Positions 48,366 to 61,801 are shown, counted from the first letter of the stretch. The stretch is 64,000 nt of DNA from Lanius collurio (GCA_020086605.1 JACBWW010000017.1:1329697-1393696); one strand, 5' to 3'. A program made the numbers and translations. Notes: generated by a model from the sequence alone, not told the origin.

Positions 48366-51300
48366 TCAGAATCAATTTCATCCTCACATTCAGTTCTCTT
48401 TGCACTTGCAAATTACACTTTCTCGAATTTCTTGTAGGACACTTAAATCACTGATGCTCACATTATTACTCATGTTCACACTACACCTTAAATGGTGCTG
48501 AATTTGAGAACAATTGACCATTTAGATGTGACAAAAACATACATCACTATTTCACCAGTCTTCAAAAAGCTCAGAAAACTAAGAATAAGTGTGAGAAAAA
48601 ATCCAAAAAAGTTAAATCAGAAAACTGTGTCTAGAGTACTAGGGCAACTGTTAACCTACACCACTGTGATAACATGCAGTGACTCTATTCTCATGACTAA
48701 AGAATATAATTATTCTTACTTTTACATTAGCATAAACCTATTTTAAAACCTGGATATTTCCTCTTTGTGATTTCCCTCACAGATACACATATGGCTCTTT
48801 TAGTTCTATGTTTTCTTGCCTTATGTTTGCTGCTTTAATATGTTCTGATTCCTTTTACAAGGAACATTATTTAATTTCTACTACATAGCAGCCTTCATCT
48901 TATAATTGCTTCAGTTTATCTTCTGTTTTTCCTCTGTAGAGGAGAACAGGATGCCTCGTTCTTTTGAATTTATCTTATTTTGAATGTCTTGTAATAAAGT
49001 GGAAATAATGAAGTTGAAAGCATCACTATACCTGTGTAGAACCAAAGGAAAGAGAAATCATTAGCAAACACTTTTTCTACTTGGTCATTAGATCCATCCA
49101 AGCAGCAGAGGAGGAGAAATACAGCAGTTAACAAGGTGTAGTGCTTTTGAAGTAGATGGAGGAGGAAATGAAGCACAATATTTTCCTTGTGCTAATATGA
49201 CTTCCTTTCAGTCTCCTACTACTTCTTAAAATTGTGTTGACTAGTTGAAGCTAGATAAGCATTGATAGTTGAATTTTTTACATTGTTTGGTTCACCTTTA
49301 ATTAGCACATTCTAGTGGCCTTCTAAGCAATTATTGTTAATTATTTATGTAGCACCTTAATGATCTTGTGTGAGGACTTTACATGTTTCAGAACTAATTG
49401 CTGCCTCACAACAGAAGAGGAAAGTGGTATTCCAGCTCCCCAAGATGAAGCTGAATGTCAGCTTTTACAGAGCTTCTGATAAATAACACTCTGAGTCTCT
49501 ACTGTGCTATAAAGGCCATTTGTCCACTTAAGAAACAGTAGAAGAGCATCTGTCACTGTCTTTGTTTTGCTTCTGTGCACTATCCACTAAAAGCATCATT
49601 TCCACTAGAGAAATTAGAGAATCCACATGCAGTATTATCCCTATATCTCCAACCCAGTTGGAGAATATTCACAGCAGCTTCTTCTTGTTATTTGATTTAG
49701 TTAATCAAGAATGCAAAATAAATCCAAATAAAAATAATCAAATAAACTTGTGTTGGTTTTTTTTTCTTCCTCTCTGACTGACAGTTACATCAACCCCTGA
49801 ACTTGATTTCCTTTAATGCCTTTTTCCTTAGGACAAGTCATGTATACTTTTATAAATGTGCTCTAAATTGACCACCTCTTCTGCTCTGTAAGAGAAATTT
49901 CTTTTCTTCTGGGAAAAGAAATAACTACTAAAAAAATCAATCCTGGAATAGTGTAGACACTTCATGAACATGTTGTTCAAAATCCTCATAACTGCTGGAT
50001 CTTTCCAGTATGACAATTTTCTGAAATCTGGCATATTTGCTAGGCTAGAGGAGATAACATATTCTACTTGAACACATGTCCTGGGACCTTGGTGTTTCAG
50101 GAGCTGCACAGAAAACAGAAGAAAAACATACTCAAAGCCCTGACAATGTGGGTTTAATGTGGAAGAAGAAGCAGCAGATCAATAAAAGCCTCACAAGTGC
50201 TTATCAACAGGAGAAGGGACAGTTGCCACAGGAAACTACCAAACTAGCAAAAGGGCTGTTAAAACATTATGGAAAAAGAGGTTTTAAGATAGTGTTTAAA
50301 GTTATACTGGCAAGCTTTGCTCAAATTTTAAGAGGTTGTTCTCAAACATCAGCAGTGGCTGGAAAGAAAGAATAAAACTGCTTGTTGAAAATCTAGGCAG
50401 GTACAAGCAAGCCACATGCTCTGAACAAAGCCTGAAACTGGCTTCAGGGCCAAATCAGAAGAAAAAGGCTGTTGTTGGTTGGGAAAATCCTCAATAGCCT
50501 TTCTTTTATATGAAAAAGAGGAGGAACCTCAGAGAGAAAATTATCCTTGCAAAAGCTCTCTGGGTGTAGAGGGGAGGCTTGGGATTTACTCAGTCCCAAG
50601 AAAGCACACCACATGCAGGACAGCAGAGCCTGGATAATAGTCTCAGTGAATGAATCAGAAACTGTGCATTATTTTAGAGATGTCAGAAGACAATAAAGCC
50701 AGGTTATGGTCCTGTGTGATCACTGGCTTAAGAGTTCTGTCCATAAGAAATGAGAAAAAAAAAAAAAGAAAAATATTGCTTTTATAGAGGCTATGTTAAT
50801 CCTAAATGCCTACAAAGTGTTAGGGATGGTCTAGAATTTTAGTTTGGACAAAAATGTAGGGGTTATCCGATCTAACTTTCAATAGCTGCAATGCAGAGAA
50901 TACATTTATAGAGAATTAGAGAATACATTCCCTTTATAGGGAAAGATGCACTGTTAGAGCATCATTCAACTGCCAGGGTTTAGAGATTGCTCCTTAGCAG
51001 TTGGATTAATTGCCCCCTACAGTTCTTTAAATATTATTGGCTTACTTTTCAGATTACACAGAGACCCTACAATGGGTTCTTCAGAAGTAAATACCTACAT
51101 TCAGATATCTGAATCCCAGTCATGGACACAGAATACAGGGTAGACACAAGGGAGAATTTATGTTTGTAGATGACATTTACTTTAAAAAGACATACACAGA
51201 AAGGACAGAGCTGTAGGAGATGCCCAAAGGGGGATGGAAAAAGACAAGGACATACTGAAGAACATACAAAAGGAGTGGTTTGAGAGATAGGAGTGTTTAT

Positions 51301-52825
51301 TTACTTTAGGTCAGTAACTAGAGACTGTGGAGAAACACAGGAAATAGAGCTAAAGACGGTGAGTTGAGCACACATGGAAAAACACACCAGAATTTGTCAA
51401 TTTTATACTGGAATAAAGAAATCAGGATTTTTGGGGAAGTGAGAAGCAGAGGCAGGCATAAGGAACATTTTGAGGAATGTGTCAGTTTGTAGGTAAATTC
51501 TTTTTTTTTTTCCAAAACTCAGCCTCCAAAACTCACATTTTTTTTCAAAACTCTTCCAACACCCACCTGTAAAATGGGACCACAGCAAATACTGTGTCCT
51601 GAATCATCAAGCAGAGCATGCAGGTACTCTTCCTGGAGGTGAACGACAGCAGGAGCCAGAGCCACTCTGGGCTCTTAGCAGAACTTTACTAATTCTTTTT
51701 ACTCCTCATTGCACTGCCCAGGTACTCTCTTGCAGTCAATCAAGGTACTCTCTTTCCTCAAGGCCACACTTTGTAGAGTGTCCTGCTTCTTCACAAAGTA
51801 CAATATGGCAAAAAAAAACTGATTCATTCACTTCATGCCACAGTTCACACATGGTGCACATGAGCAATGGTGTTTCTGTGAAAACTCTCCTCACTTCATT
51901 TCTTTTCCATCTTTCCTGTTCAGCATCTCTTCCATTTCTGTCTTTAGGGAAAACAGCCTAGAAATGGAAAGTTACAAGATGTGCTATTGCTGAACTATTC
52001 GTTGGATGCAGTTAAAAAATCATGCAAAAGGTGAGCTGGATGGTATTACAGACACACCAGGAATAAAACTGCTCAGGGCAAACTGTGGCCCCCATATTGC
52101 TGCTCTGGAAAGACACAAACAATGAGGAAAGATTTTCCAGTAGGAAAATTTAAACTGCTCAGTTTGAAACAGGCAGCACAGATTAAAAATCAGGATTCTC
52201 TATTTTCAGTATAATAATTAATAATTTGAGATTAAGTTTTGCTGCAGTGACAGTTGCTGACTCAAAGCAATAGTGTCTGAGTGTGCTGAGCTGGGAGTGA
52301 GTGGTGACTTTCCTTGATTTTTCACAGACATCACTAATATTTCATAACATTGTCATATTCATCACTCAAAGGTGATTAGACCATTTTGTTTCAGTTTGAT
52401 CCAAGCAAACTGGTCCTTTGTACTATAGCAAGAATGAAAAATCCAGAGGAAAAATATTACTTCTCAACTTGGGGAAAACTCGACTTATGTTGATTCTTGT
52501 CTTCTAAAAATACTCTGTAGCTGGCTGTAAGCCTACTTGGCATGGAACTTGTTGGGGTTTTCAGTTTTGAAACTCTGTTTCAGGTGTTGATTGTCACCTG
52601 CTACCTTTTTGGCAAAAAAATATACCTGGAACTTGGATTTTAGGAGAGCAGGGCTTGATGGAACTCCAGTAACAGTAAATTTACTTGTTTGCACGGCTTC
52701 TTTTGAAACTTTAGAAAACCATTTAAAAGACTTCTTCCACTTCAGAGGTTACAGTTCCAGTGTATTTTAATTCCAACAGGGTTCACGTGTCTCTTAAAAT
52801 AGAAATGCTTGTTTTTCTTCTTTAG
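48366..52825. other. Unique AT-rich non-coding DNA
   Basis: About 4.5 kb with nothing recognised. There is a 13-base A run at 50755-50767 and an 11-base T run at about 51501-51511. The 99-codon frame at 50076-50375 plus is lysine/glutamine-rich and unassigned. Confidence 0.5.
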
Positions 52826-52835
52826 TTGAGCAGTG

Positions 52836-53066
52836 ATGTCTCTAGATGGATTACTGCTTGTAACGTGGATACTGATAACGGAGTGTTCAGGCGATGTTAA
52901 GACCAGAGCTTTAGATTTTCCCCCAAAATGGACTAATCAGGATAGGAAAACTCCCAAGGCTTTTGAATATGTGAATGAAAACAATAATATTTTTTTTAAA
53001 TTAAACCTGTTTCTGCCATGCTGGATACACGTATCTCAGAGTATCACACAAGTGCATGAGAACTAA
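52836..53066 (+). CDS. Doubtful small ORF with signal-peptide-like start
   Basis: A 76-codon open frame starting ATG at 52836. It lies 10 bases after a strong acceptor-like site (tgtttttcttctttag, ending 52825). The first 20 residues (MSLDGLLLVTWILITECSG) resemble a secretory signal peptide with a short hydrophobic core and a small-residue cleavage zone, but they lack the usual basic n-region. A gttaag donor-like site at 52900 could end a first coding exon after the signal peptide. The rest of the frame is polar, with a FFKLNLF hydrophobic stretch. No family is recognised. AT-rich random sequence easily gives hydrophobic runs, so this may be chance. Confidence 0.13.
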   Translation: MSLDGLLLVTWILITECSGDVKTRALDFPPKWTNQDRKTPKAFEYVNENNNIFFKLNLFLPCWIHVSQSITQVHEN

Positions 53067-54863
53067 CTGACTTACGTCACTTTGTGTTCTAAAATGAGGG
53101 CACAATTTGCTTAAAAAGCCAAAATGCATCTATTTTTGTACTTATTATTTCTCAAGATAAAGGAAGATAATTCCAAAATGCTTTTCTAATTATAAAAGAA
53201 CAGATTATTTTGCTGCATTACAACAGCACTTTCCTCTAAAATATTTCTGCATATATATAGTTCTTATATAACACTTGTATTACTTCTTCTTCTTATATAA
53301 TTACTTGTACTTCTAAGGAAAATGTTTGACACCTTTGAATCCAGATCTGTGGACTTCCAATATTAAGATTTATCATAGTAAATTTTTTGTATCTGTGGAT
53401 TTATTTTTATGCCTTAGTGGAATTATGAAGACATTATATTATTACATGTACAATAACATGTGAAGATAAAACACTATAATAAGGTGCGTGCTGTGACTTT
53501 TGCTATTATAACATTCCTTGTTTCACTGTCTTGAGCTCAGTTTTCTCCATTAGTTTGCTTTGGAGTTCTGTGTCACTTGGCTGCAGTCACCTTTGTGGTT
53601 CTCAGGATTTTAACTGGTTTTTTCAAGCTGAAGTAGCAAATTTGGAAGCTGATGCAATGTACACTGTGCATAGATGATATGAATAATACAAACTGGTTCA
53701 CTGGCTTTAGATGCTTATTTCCCCTTTGTACTGAAATGAAATCTGGCTAAATTAGGTCAAAGAATAATCTTGATCCATTCTTATGTGCAACCATCAGAAA
53801 TGAAAGGCAGTAGTAGGATTGCTGTAGGCTGAGTCCTTTCTTCAGAGGAACAGTAGTTTTAATGACCTGGTGGAAGGCATGGCAGGACCCTGATGGAGTA
53901 TTACATGCAAATTTAATCACTGATGTTCAAGTCTCCATGAAAAAAATGCAGACAACCAAGAGGGAAAAAAAGAGTGCAAAAGATTCATCTTTAACTGTGT
54001 GAAGCAAATGCTGAGAGGGAATGTCATGGGTTTGGAAATATATCAGAAAAGACAAAAACCAGAGTGCTGTTAGTATTACTTATTATAACTAAGAAGGGAA
54101 ATAATGGATCCAGACTGTCTAGGAATACAGGTGGGCTGGAAGTCAGGGTTAGTTTTACCCATCAAAGAAGTGTGGTCTGGAACAACTTTCCAGTACAATA
54201 AATACAGCAAAAGCCACAGAGAGTTTAATCTTGATCAGTTTTTTTTAAAATCATGACATAAATTATGAGATCTCCAAGTGATATTTTATACAAAGTTATG
54301 AATCTTTAAGATGTCAGTTGAGACCACTACACAACTGTCATTGCAGACAATGTTTACTGAAAGTTTTTGAGTTGGAAAAAGCATCACTGTTTTATCTCTG
54401 TCTCCCAAAGCCTGGTATTTCCAGTGGTTAGGAGAAAACAGTATTTTATCACAAACAAAATAACTTAAGAGTAGGAAATATGTAGCAGAATGTAGAAGGT
54501 TTGGTACAATCCTATGGCTACACATTTATAGTATCACAGGATTCATAAACATTTCATGTTAATTTGTTCAACCACTGTAGCAATTGCTCATTTCTACATT
54601 TATAATGTTTACAATTTGAAAACCTTTGCCAAAAAAATACCTCTGAAATGATCTGTGCTGTTAGAAGTCACTAAGATTTTTCTTTTCTTTTCATGGAACA
54701 CTATCTCCTAAATGCAACTCATAAATCCTTTCCTCTAAAACTTCTTTTTACTCTTAGCATCCAAATGTGTATCACTGTTGATATTTTCTTAAAATTTTAC
54801 TTACATGCCAAAATATCCCTCACAGAAAGATATATACAATGTACAAAAGAGGTTGAAGTTGGG
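53067..54863. other. Unique AT-rich non-coding DNA
   Basis: Nothing recognised. At 53265-53320 there is a loose repetition of cttatata and acttgta(c/t)t motifs, too degenerate to call. Confidence 0.55.
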
Positions 54864-55096
54864 TGTGGTTGTGGGTTAGCCTGTGGTAGGACTTCTCTGG
54901 TAAGACAGAGACCTCTGCCGAGGTCACGGTGAGGAAAGAAGCCCCTCCCAGAACGCTTTGGTCAGTTATTGTAATGCACTCCAGTTTTGCATTCTTGGTT
55001 GGCTGTTGGCAGCCCTGCCCCCTTGCTACCTTATATGTCCCTGCTCTAGAAGGTTCTCCCCTCCAGGTTCCCCCCACTGGCCCTTGCCCCATCACC

Positions 55097-55101
55097 GCCC
55101 C
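55097..55101. repeat. Target-site duplication, left copy (GCCCC)
   Basis: GCCCC immediately precedes the LTR start TG at 55102 and recurs at 56032-56036 right after its CA end. A 5-bp duplication is the size expected for ERVL elements. Confidence 0.85.
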
Positions 55102-56031
55102 TGTCTTGGTTTGAAAAGACAGATGTCTGTTAAGGAAGACAGGAGCCTCCCTTGAAGTGAAGGATGCAACCCCCTTCTCTCTGAATTATTATAATTTTGA
55201 AATTAAGGGGCTTTCAGGCAAAGATATAAAGAATGGGAATAACAGTTCTTTACTAAAATACAGATATATAAACAGGCAAACAAACAACAATAACTACAGT
55301 GGTGACAGCAAACAGAAGCACAAACCCAGGGCAGCCTCTCTCGGCTGTCAGGCCCTTTCCCCTCTGGTGCAGTTCCAGTCACAGCCGGCAGGGGCGCTGG
55401 CGGCTCCCGGTGAGCAGGGCAGGTGCGATGGTTCCCCCGCGGCTGCAGGGGGCGCTCCGGAGCGAGCTCGGGGAGCACGCAGTGATGGCTGCCTGGGGTC
55501 CGGGAAGGGATGGAAGAAAGGCTTCACAAACCTCCCTGGGCAGCTGATCCTGGGGTCTGTCTGGGCTCTCCTGGCCAGGCAGGCTGGGGCCGCAGTAGGA
55601 GCACAAATTCCGGGTGGCAGGCGAGATGTATCGAGCTGCGGAGCTGTGGTAGGAAATCCCCGGAGGTCTCGGCAGGCCGGACAGGCAGGGCTGCAGAGCA
55701 GCGAAGGCTGAGGCAGCTGAATCTGCAGCTGAGCTCCCAGCGAGGCAGTGAAGGACAGGTTTTGAATCCCGGGGTTCTTCCAGCAGAGGGGAAAAGACGG
55801 CAGGAAAAACCCGCAGTGCTGATGAGAGAGTCTCCCCCATCTCCACACCAAGTCCCGAGTGCCCAGGACAAGCCCAGGTGAGGACAGTAGCCCCAGATGG
55901 GCCCCTCCCCTCTGTGGCCAGTTCTTTTGTCTCCCCCGAGTACCCAGTCATTTGTTGACATGGTAACATAGTATGGGAGAAAATTCCTCGAAAGGAAAAA
56001 AAAAGAAAACAAAAACTCCCAAACCCCAACA
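55102..56031 (-). mobile_element. ERVL-type solo LTR, minus orientation
   Basis: A 930-base block with TG (tgtcttggtttgaaaa) and CA (cccaaaccccaaca) termini, flanked by GCCCC on both sides. Read on the minus strand it starts TGTTGGGGTTTGGGAG and ends CAAACCAAGACA, the style of avian ERVL LTRs. A minus-strand TATA-like TATATA lies at about 55270-55264, and an AGTAAA polyadenylation-like signal follows at 55254-55249. The core (about 55380-55700) is strongly CpG-rich. No internal gag or pol sequence is present. The long overlapping open frames here (up to 231 codons on minus, 184 on plus) reflect low stop density in GC-rich DNA and are not genes. Confidence 0.85.
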
Positions 56032-56036
56032 GCCCC
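56032..56036. repeat. Target-site duplication, right copy (GCCCC)
   Basis: Right copy of the ERVL target duplication. The flanking LTR-like sequence resumes after it with 'ccagagcttcccc'. Confidence 0.85.
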
Positions 56037-56273
56037 CCAGAGCTTCCCCACTGGCTCCCATTGCCCAGTCCCACCTTTGTGCCACCCTTGTGCCCTCAGA
56101 TCATTGGTCTCTGCTTCTCACCCTGCTCCCCTACTGAAACCTGAACCCTCCATTGCGTTCTTGTCTTCGCCTCGGGACTCCTTCATGGTGCAGCTGCACT
56201 ATGGAGCTCCCGTGGAACTCCATGTGGGGACCCTTCCCATGTCCTTGTCACCAGTCCATTTTAGGAAGCTATC

Positions 56274-56304
56274 CATGTGTGTACGTGTGTGTACACGTGT
56301 GTGG
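56274..56304. repeat. Imperfect (GT)n/ACGTGT tract
   Basis: A short GT-rich run with TACGTG and TACACG interruptions, ending in gggcgcg. It lies near the right end of the probable outer LTR. Confidence 0.8.
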
Positions 56305-57330
56305 GCGCGTTGGGACCTGCTGAGCGCTTTCCTTCTGGAGATGCTTTTGGAAGATCACTTTATCTCACCAAGCCAACAGCTCCAGCAAACCAGACCAGTG
56401 ATAATTGGGGTCTCCACATGAACAGTGTACTTAATGCCATGGTCCACTGAAACCACATGGAAACCTCAGCAAACTAATTTAACAACGCCAGAAATGGGAT
56501 TTTTGGAAGTTTGAAAGGGCCTGTGAATTTTGTCCCTTCAGTGATTTCAATGGAAATGATGAAGACTCTGTACTAGTGAACACACCTATTCTATGAAAAA
56601 TAGCATGGAAAATACTGTACCAAAAAAAATCTTTATTATTTGAATGGTATTATCCTGAGCATGCTCCTCTCCTGGTGTCAAAGACAGAGATGGAGGCTCT
56701 CCAGTCTTTTAAAAATTTTCACAGTGTCTGAAACCTGTGTTTTAGAGTTCAACCCCACTGTGGCTTTTTTAGTGTCTGTAATGGGCATTCTATATTATAA
56801 TTTTGAATGTAATCACCTTGACTCTCCCAGGCATCTCCCTCTCTCTGCCTCTCTCTCTCACACCACAGAGGTTTTACAACATAGTTCCAAGCACCATCAT
56901 ACATTTTGCAGGCAGAATGCTTTCTCTTCTACGTGGCAAAATTGAATCTCTCACACGTTAACACTGCATATGTTAACTTCTTGGTGGGTTTTTCTAAGCT
57001 AGCTCTCCCTGCATTGCAATTGCATAATAGTCTCAGATTAAACTCTCTTTAAATATGCTGTTGCTGCTTTAATTTGAAATAAATAGACTTTATTTACATC
57101 TTTTAGTTCCTTAATTTATTTGATCTCAGAGGAATTGGTTTTTCTTGGGCATTGATTCACACTTAAATTATCTATGAGAAACACATTAATGAGTATTATG
57201 ATAATAACACTAATACTCTGATTAAGATGGTAGTTTTAAATCATGAATATAAATTGCCTTCAGCATGAGATTCCCTTTGTTAACTTTGGGGAGAATATGC
57301 ACTTAGTGCAGCCCGACTGGATCATTTACC

Positions 57331-57362
57331 AAAAAAAAAAAAATATATATATATATATATTA
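57331..57362. repeat. A run joined to (AT)n
   Basis: Thirteen A residues followed by about ten AT units. A typical composite microsatellite. Confidence 0.95.
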
Positions 57363-60300
57363 GTATAGAAAATCTAAATTGAAAGCTCTAAGTATATTTG
57401 AAATAGTATTGATGGGGGTTTGCATGCAAGAAATATCACAATTTTGGATATGTTCAGTCTTTAAGTTCACTAATGCATGTGATTAGACACAAATATTTGC
57501 TTATAATAGAATCTTGCTGTAGAGCTGGGAAAGTGTGTTTGTCTGCATGCACAACAGTTTAAATAATTCAAGGGCAGAGGAAAATGCTGTTGCTTGAATA
57601 ATAGATGGATCAGAAGACTGAGAAAGAGATATAAAATAAAACCAGTTATCTGAAAATCCCAGTTCAGTGACAAGGAGGATAGTTTTGATGACTCAGAGGT
57701 TCTTTATCTTCAGAAATTAAGCGAAATGGCTGTCTCAGTAAATAGTGACCATTTGAGGATTTATAATGGAGCAGTTATTCTGGTTATTTCACCACTTCTT
57801 CAAATGTGAACAAGCCTTGACTACTGATGTATTTATGAGTTTAGCTGCTGGTGTTATTTAAAGTTGATGTTTGCAACAGCTGGATAACTTAAATGATTAA
57901 TAGTAAAGTCAGGAATGAGGTAGCTGTAGCCATCCAAGATGTTTCTACATTTACCTTGTTAGCACCGTGCTTTCCACAGCTGAGGTGTCAGCTCTATCTG
58001 AGACCAGATAGTAAAAGTACTCTTGTTATAAAGAAGTTAAAAGAGAATAGTCAACTTTTCCTATCATAGACATGACTAGCAGGAGTCTATTTTAATCACA
58101 CATGCTAACACAGCTAAATAAAGTAGCCACCATATCTTGAGCTACCTGATTGTGGAGAAGGATCTTGTGTGCTCCTCAGTGTGTTGCTGGATACGAGCCC
58201 AAGGACCATGGGCTGTTGTGCTGCAACTTGGTGTGGTTGATATTAAATGAAATAGTGGAAAATGTAGATCTGAATGCGAGAAAAATGGAACTGGAGGATT
58301 TTTGGATTCTCTCTCCAATGAAACTGAGGCCCAGATCTCAGAACTTTATCCTTATTCTGCTCACAGGAGACATGTAAAATCAGGCTTTTCTACAGAAAGC
58401 TTCCACTGACAGATAAAAGCTCTCAGTGTTTGGGTTGGGAAGGCTGGAGAATTTGGTCATGTATTTTAATAGGGACCCATACACACCTCACAGCAGTTAG
58501 TGCTGGGATACAAGTTAGTTATTCCCTACTTTAGTGAATCATTCCAAATTGTTCTCTCTTCTGCACATATCTTGAGTAACTCACTATTCTTGATCCAATT
58601 TTGTAGATCTGTTTATCTGTTAATCCAAATTTTTAACAGGTAGCTCAATACTGATTCTTGAGGGACATCACCAGTCAATTTCTCTCTTCTTCAATTATTT
58701 TAATTTTTCATTGTCAGTAGCTCATCAGCCTGCTTTCGATTGGAATAATTGTCTTGTTGTCTAAGACAGACTGATTTAGTTTCCTTCCTAGGTTATCATT
58801 TGCTTCCTTAGCAAATGCCAGTCTAAAATCCAAGTCTATCCATGACACTCTCTGACTTCTGTTTTCTGCCTAAAAACTATAAAGTTTGTCCGGCCAGCTT
58901 TATTTTTAGTACTTCTATGCAGTTTTGTTTCCATGACAACAGTCCCATCTATGGACTTGTGACAGCCCATCATCTGTCACACAGGGACTATGGGGGCTCT
59001 GGGACATCTCCTGACATTGGCATTGACCAGCTTCACTTGGATGTTCACCCAGGCCATGAGAGTGGGCCCAAGGACTGCTCTCAAAATCCTCTGCAAGACA
59101 AGCATTGAGAATGAACAAAAAGCATCATTGGCTACAGCCCAAGCTCCAGCTACCAAGCCTGACTGAATGGTAAATGGTTCCACTGGAACAGGCACAAAAA
59201 GACATTCCTTCCAAGCATGGGGAAAGCAGGGAGAGAGGACTGGGACTATCAGAGGCACATTGCTGCAGTCAGGAGATAAGGGATGCCCTGGGAACAGGAC
59301 ACATCCCTCAGCAAGGAGGTTGTGGCCCTCTACCATCCAAGGTGTTCTCCTCACGTGGTGTTTGCTTCAAGATGAACTGGAACTGAAACCTTACCTGAGA
59401 GCCAGCATGCCTGATGAGGCTGGATGGTTTCAACCTGGTGTTTCAAGGAATTCAGGTTTGGCTGACGTAAAGCAAAGCTTCCTTCATTACATATTAAGCA
59501 TTTGGGAAAAGAAATTACTGCTTTCGTGGTATGTTTTCTGTCATGATTGCTTAAATATGGTAGGTTGTCACTCTATAGTAAGGGAGGGTATAGTTTATCA
59601 GATTAGTGCAAAGTGATTTAACACTGCATTCTGGTATATTTTCTGAGTTTCAAATATCTCTCTTCCCGACAGTCTTTTAAAAAGGAACCAAACTTTGCAT
59701 AAATCACACTCAAAGAGTGTGTGAGTGTACTGAAGCATGTTAAAACTTTCTGTGTTAACCAATTAAATATAATGAACTATTGGTTCTGCGACAACTTCTT
59801 TTTATCTTCATTGAAACAACGTCAAATTTTTCCTTTTCCTGCCCTCTCAACACCATTCTGTGTCAAACACATGAACTGAAGTGCAATTCATAATAAAAAT
59901 AACAACAAGAGATAAATAAAAGATAAGATGCTTTTAAAATAGCTTGAAGAGCTCCTGCTACTTCACCCAAGGAAGCACAAAGGGATATTTCTTACCATGG
60001 ATAAGAGAAATAAGCTTTTCTCTTGTGCACAGGTCCTTAATGGCTAGATCTAGCCATATGAGCATGGACCATTATATTTTTAGTGACTTTCTTCAAGTTG
60101 TTGAAGCCTTCAGAGGAATTTTAGGTGCAACGTTGACCTAATTTGAGTATTTCATAGCCATATGCCACCTTGTACACAGGAAAGCCAGCTCTGCCAGGGT
60201 AGTAGACAATATGGCTTCCCTGACTGGTAAAAAGACAAATTATAACAGGAAAAAGGTTTGAGCCTTAAAAATTTGAGTCTCCTAAAAATTAAGTAGCAAT

Positions 60301-61776
60301 GCATTGTAAACTGGAGGGGGGGAAAGCTCCAGGAGGGCAAAAGTAGTGAGGTTGCTCTTTTTTTAATGCAGCCTTTTAATGAAGCAAAAGTCCTGTGTTT
60401 TTTAGCCCACATGTCCTCACACTGGGGGGATTTCAGGTGCTGTCTTGAACTTCAGCATGTTCTCAAATCCTCTTTGTCCATCATTTATGTGTTTTGCATT
60501 TGTTTCAGTGTGACAAAACCAAATATATCAGTTTTTAGGGTACACATCTGCAAGATGGAATTGTTTCACGTTTCCAATCCAGCCACATGAAGGGAGTCAG
60601 CTAACTCAGGTCCCCCATTTATCCATCCTGCTGTGCCAGCCTCATCCTCAGGTGGGGTCTGGATTATGAGATGGGAAGGACTGAACAGATAAAGGTGGTT
60701 TACTTGGTTAACTGCAGGAGAAGGTGCTGGCTGCGAACCCCAAAGTAGCTGTGATGCTTCCCACTATTGGGGAACAGCCCAGCCAAACAGGAGAGATTTG
60801 TCTGTGCATTGTAAAGGGAATCCTGAATTTTGAATTTTCCTGTTATCAGGGTCCTCACAAGATTAAGGTGTAAGATTAAGCTGCAATACTTGAATAGTGG
60901 CAGCAAAGGTGAATCACATTAAATTCCTTATCTTCCACAGAGATCCCTTAGATGCATCAGACTTTTATCAAAATGAAATGTTTGATGTGTAGAATAATCT
61001 AGCAAGAGCTAACTTATATATTTACAAGAATTATTTCCACTGAAGAGTAATCAGGTATGGTCTCATAATGCTCCTCTTATTCAGCTTCTATTTAGCAAAT
61101 TTGTTGTGTCCAAGTTATGCCTTTTTATCTGTACTTGCTGCTATAAGCTCTGCTGTGACTTCTACCTTTTTTATATTTGAAAACTACTTTTTTCAGACTA
61201 CTAGTGAGAAGCCATGGGTCAGACATTTCTATACAAAACCACCACATGTGGGATGGATAATGGCAATGAAATTACCATGAAAATTATTTAGTCTGAAAGA
61301 GTGAAATTACATCTATTGTGCTCCCAAGGAAACAATACATGAAGTGCTAGGAGAAGTGTTATAATCAGATACTTTGATTAAGCTTATCAAGAGAAACATG
61401 AAAAGCTCTATTATGAGTGCCTATTCCCACAGCCATTGGCAATTTTCGTGTATGTTTTCAAACAAACAAACAAAACAAACAGCAACCCTATCAATTCCTC
61501 CTCTAAATTAGGAGAACAAGTAGTACCAGTTTAGGTCAAAAATAATGTCTGTTTCCAATACTTGTAGTGAGTTAGGTATCAAAATTTTGGCTCTTGGTTT
61601 TGTCTTAGACTAAGCATGCAAAGTCTCAGTGGTTTCACTGAGCTTCTAAATTATTCAAAGAAGATCTAGAAAGGCTAAAACAAAATTATTGTACTCACAT
61701 TTTTCTTTTTTTTCTGTAATCCCATTAATCCCATCTCTTTCTAATCAAATTGAGAAAATGGCCATTTATCTAACCC

Positions 61777-61801
61777 TTTTTTTTTTTTTTTTTTTTTTTT
61801 T
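61777..61801. repeat. 25-base T homopolymer
   Basis: Twenty-five consecutive T bases, the longest homopolymer in the window. No retroposon body with target duplications was recognised next to it, on either strand. Confidence 0.95.

Larger units (their letters stand above)
54864..56418 (+). mobile_element. Probable older LTR, split by an ERVL LTR
   Basis: Sequence on both sides of the ERVL insertion is GC- and pyrimidine-rich, unlike its surroundings, and reads like one LTR on the plus strand. There is a U3-like part with 'ttggttggctgttggcagccc' and a TATA-like 'ccttatatgtccc' at about 55029, then an R/U5-like pyrimidine-rich part with 'ctgaaacctgaaccctcc' and 'cttcgcctcggg'. Possible termini are TGTGG at 54864 (or 54882) and CCACA at 56414-56418, which are inverted matches. 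No target duplication was found at either choice. Without the insertion the element would be about 600 bases. The family is uncertain, and this could instead be an unrelated GC-rich segment. Confidence 0.42.

Noticed and set aside
53265..53320. Apparent tandem repeat of cttatata and acttgtat motifs
   Set aside because: Spacing and sequence are too irregular to call a repeat.
55157..56074. Long open frames on both strands (up to 231 codons) that look like genes
   Set aside because: They all lie across the CpG-rich ERVL LTR and its borders. Low stop density in GC-rich DNA explains them, and several overlap in different frames with no family match.
58977..59616. Overlapping 149-codon plus and 125-codon minus frames, considered as a retrovirus-like or processed-gene remnant
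   Set aside because: No conserved motif could be identified in either frame, and no poly-A tail or target duplication borders the region.
61777..61801. 25-base T run considered as the poly-A tail of a minus-strand retroposon
   Set aside because: No recognisable element body or target duplication was found beside it.
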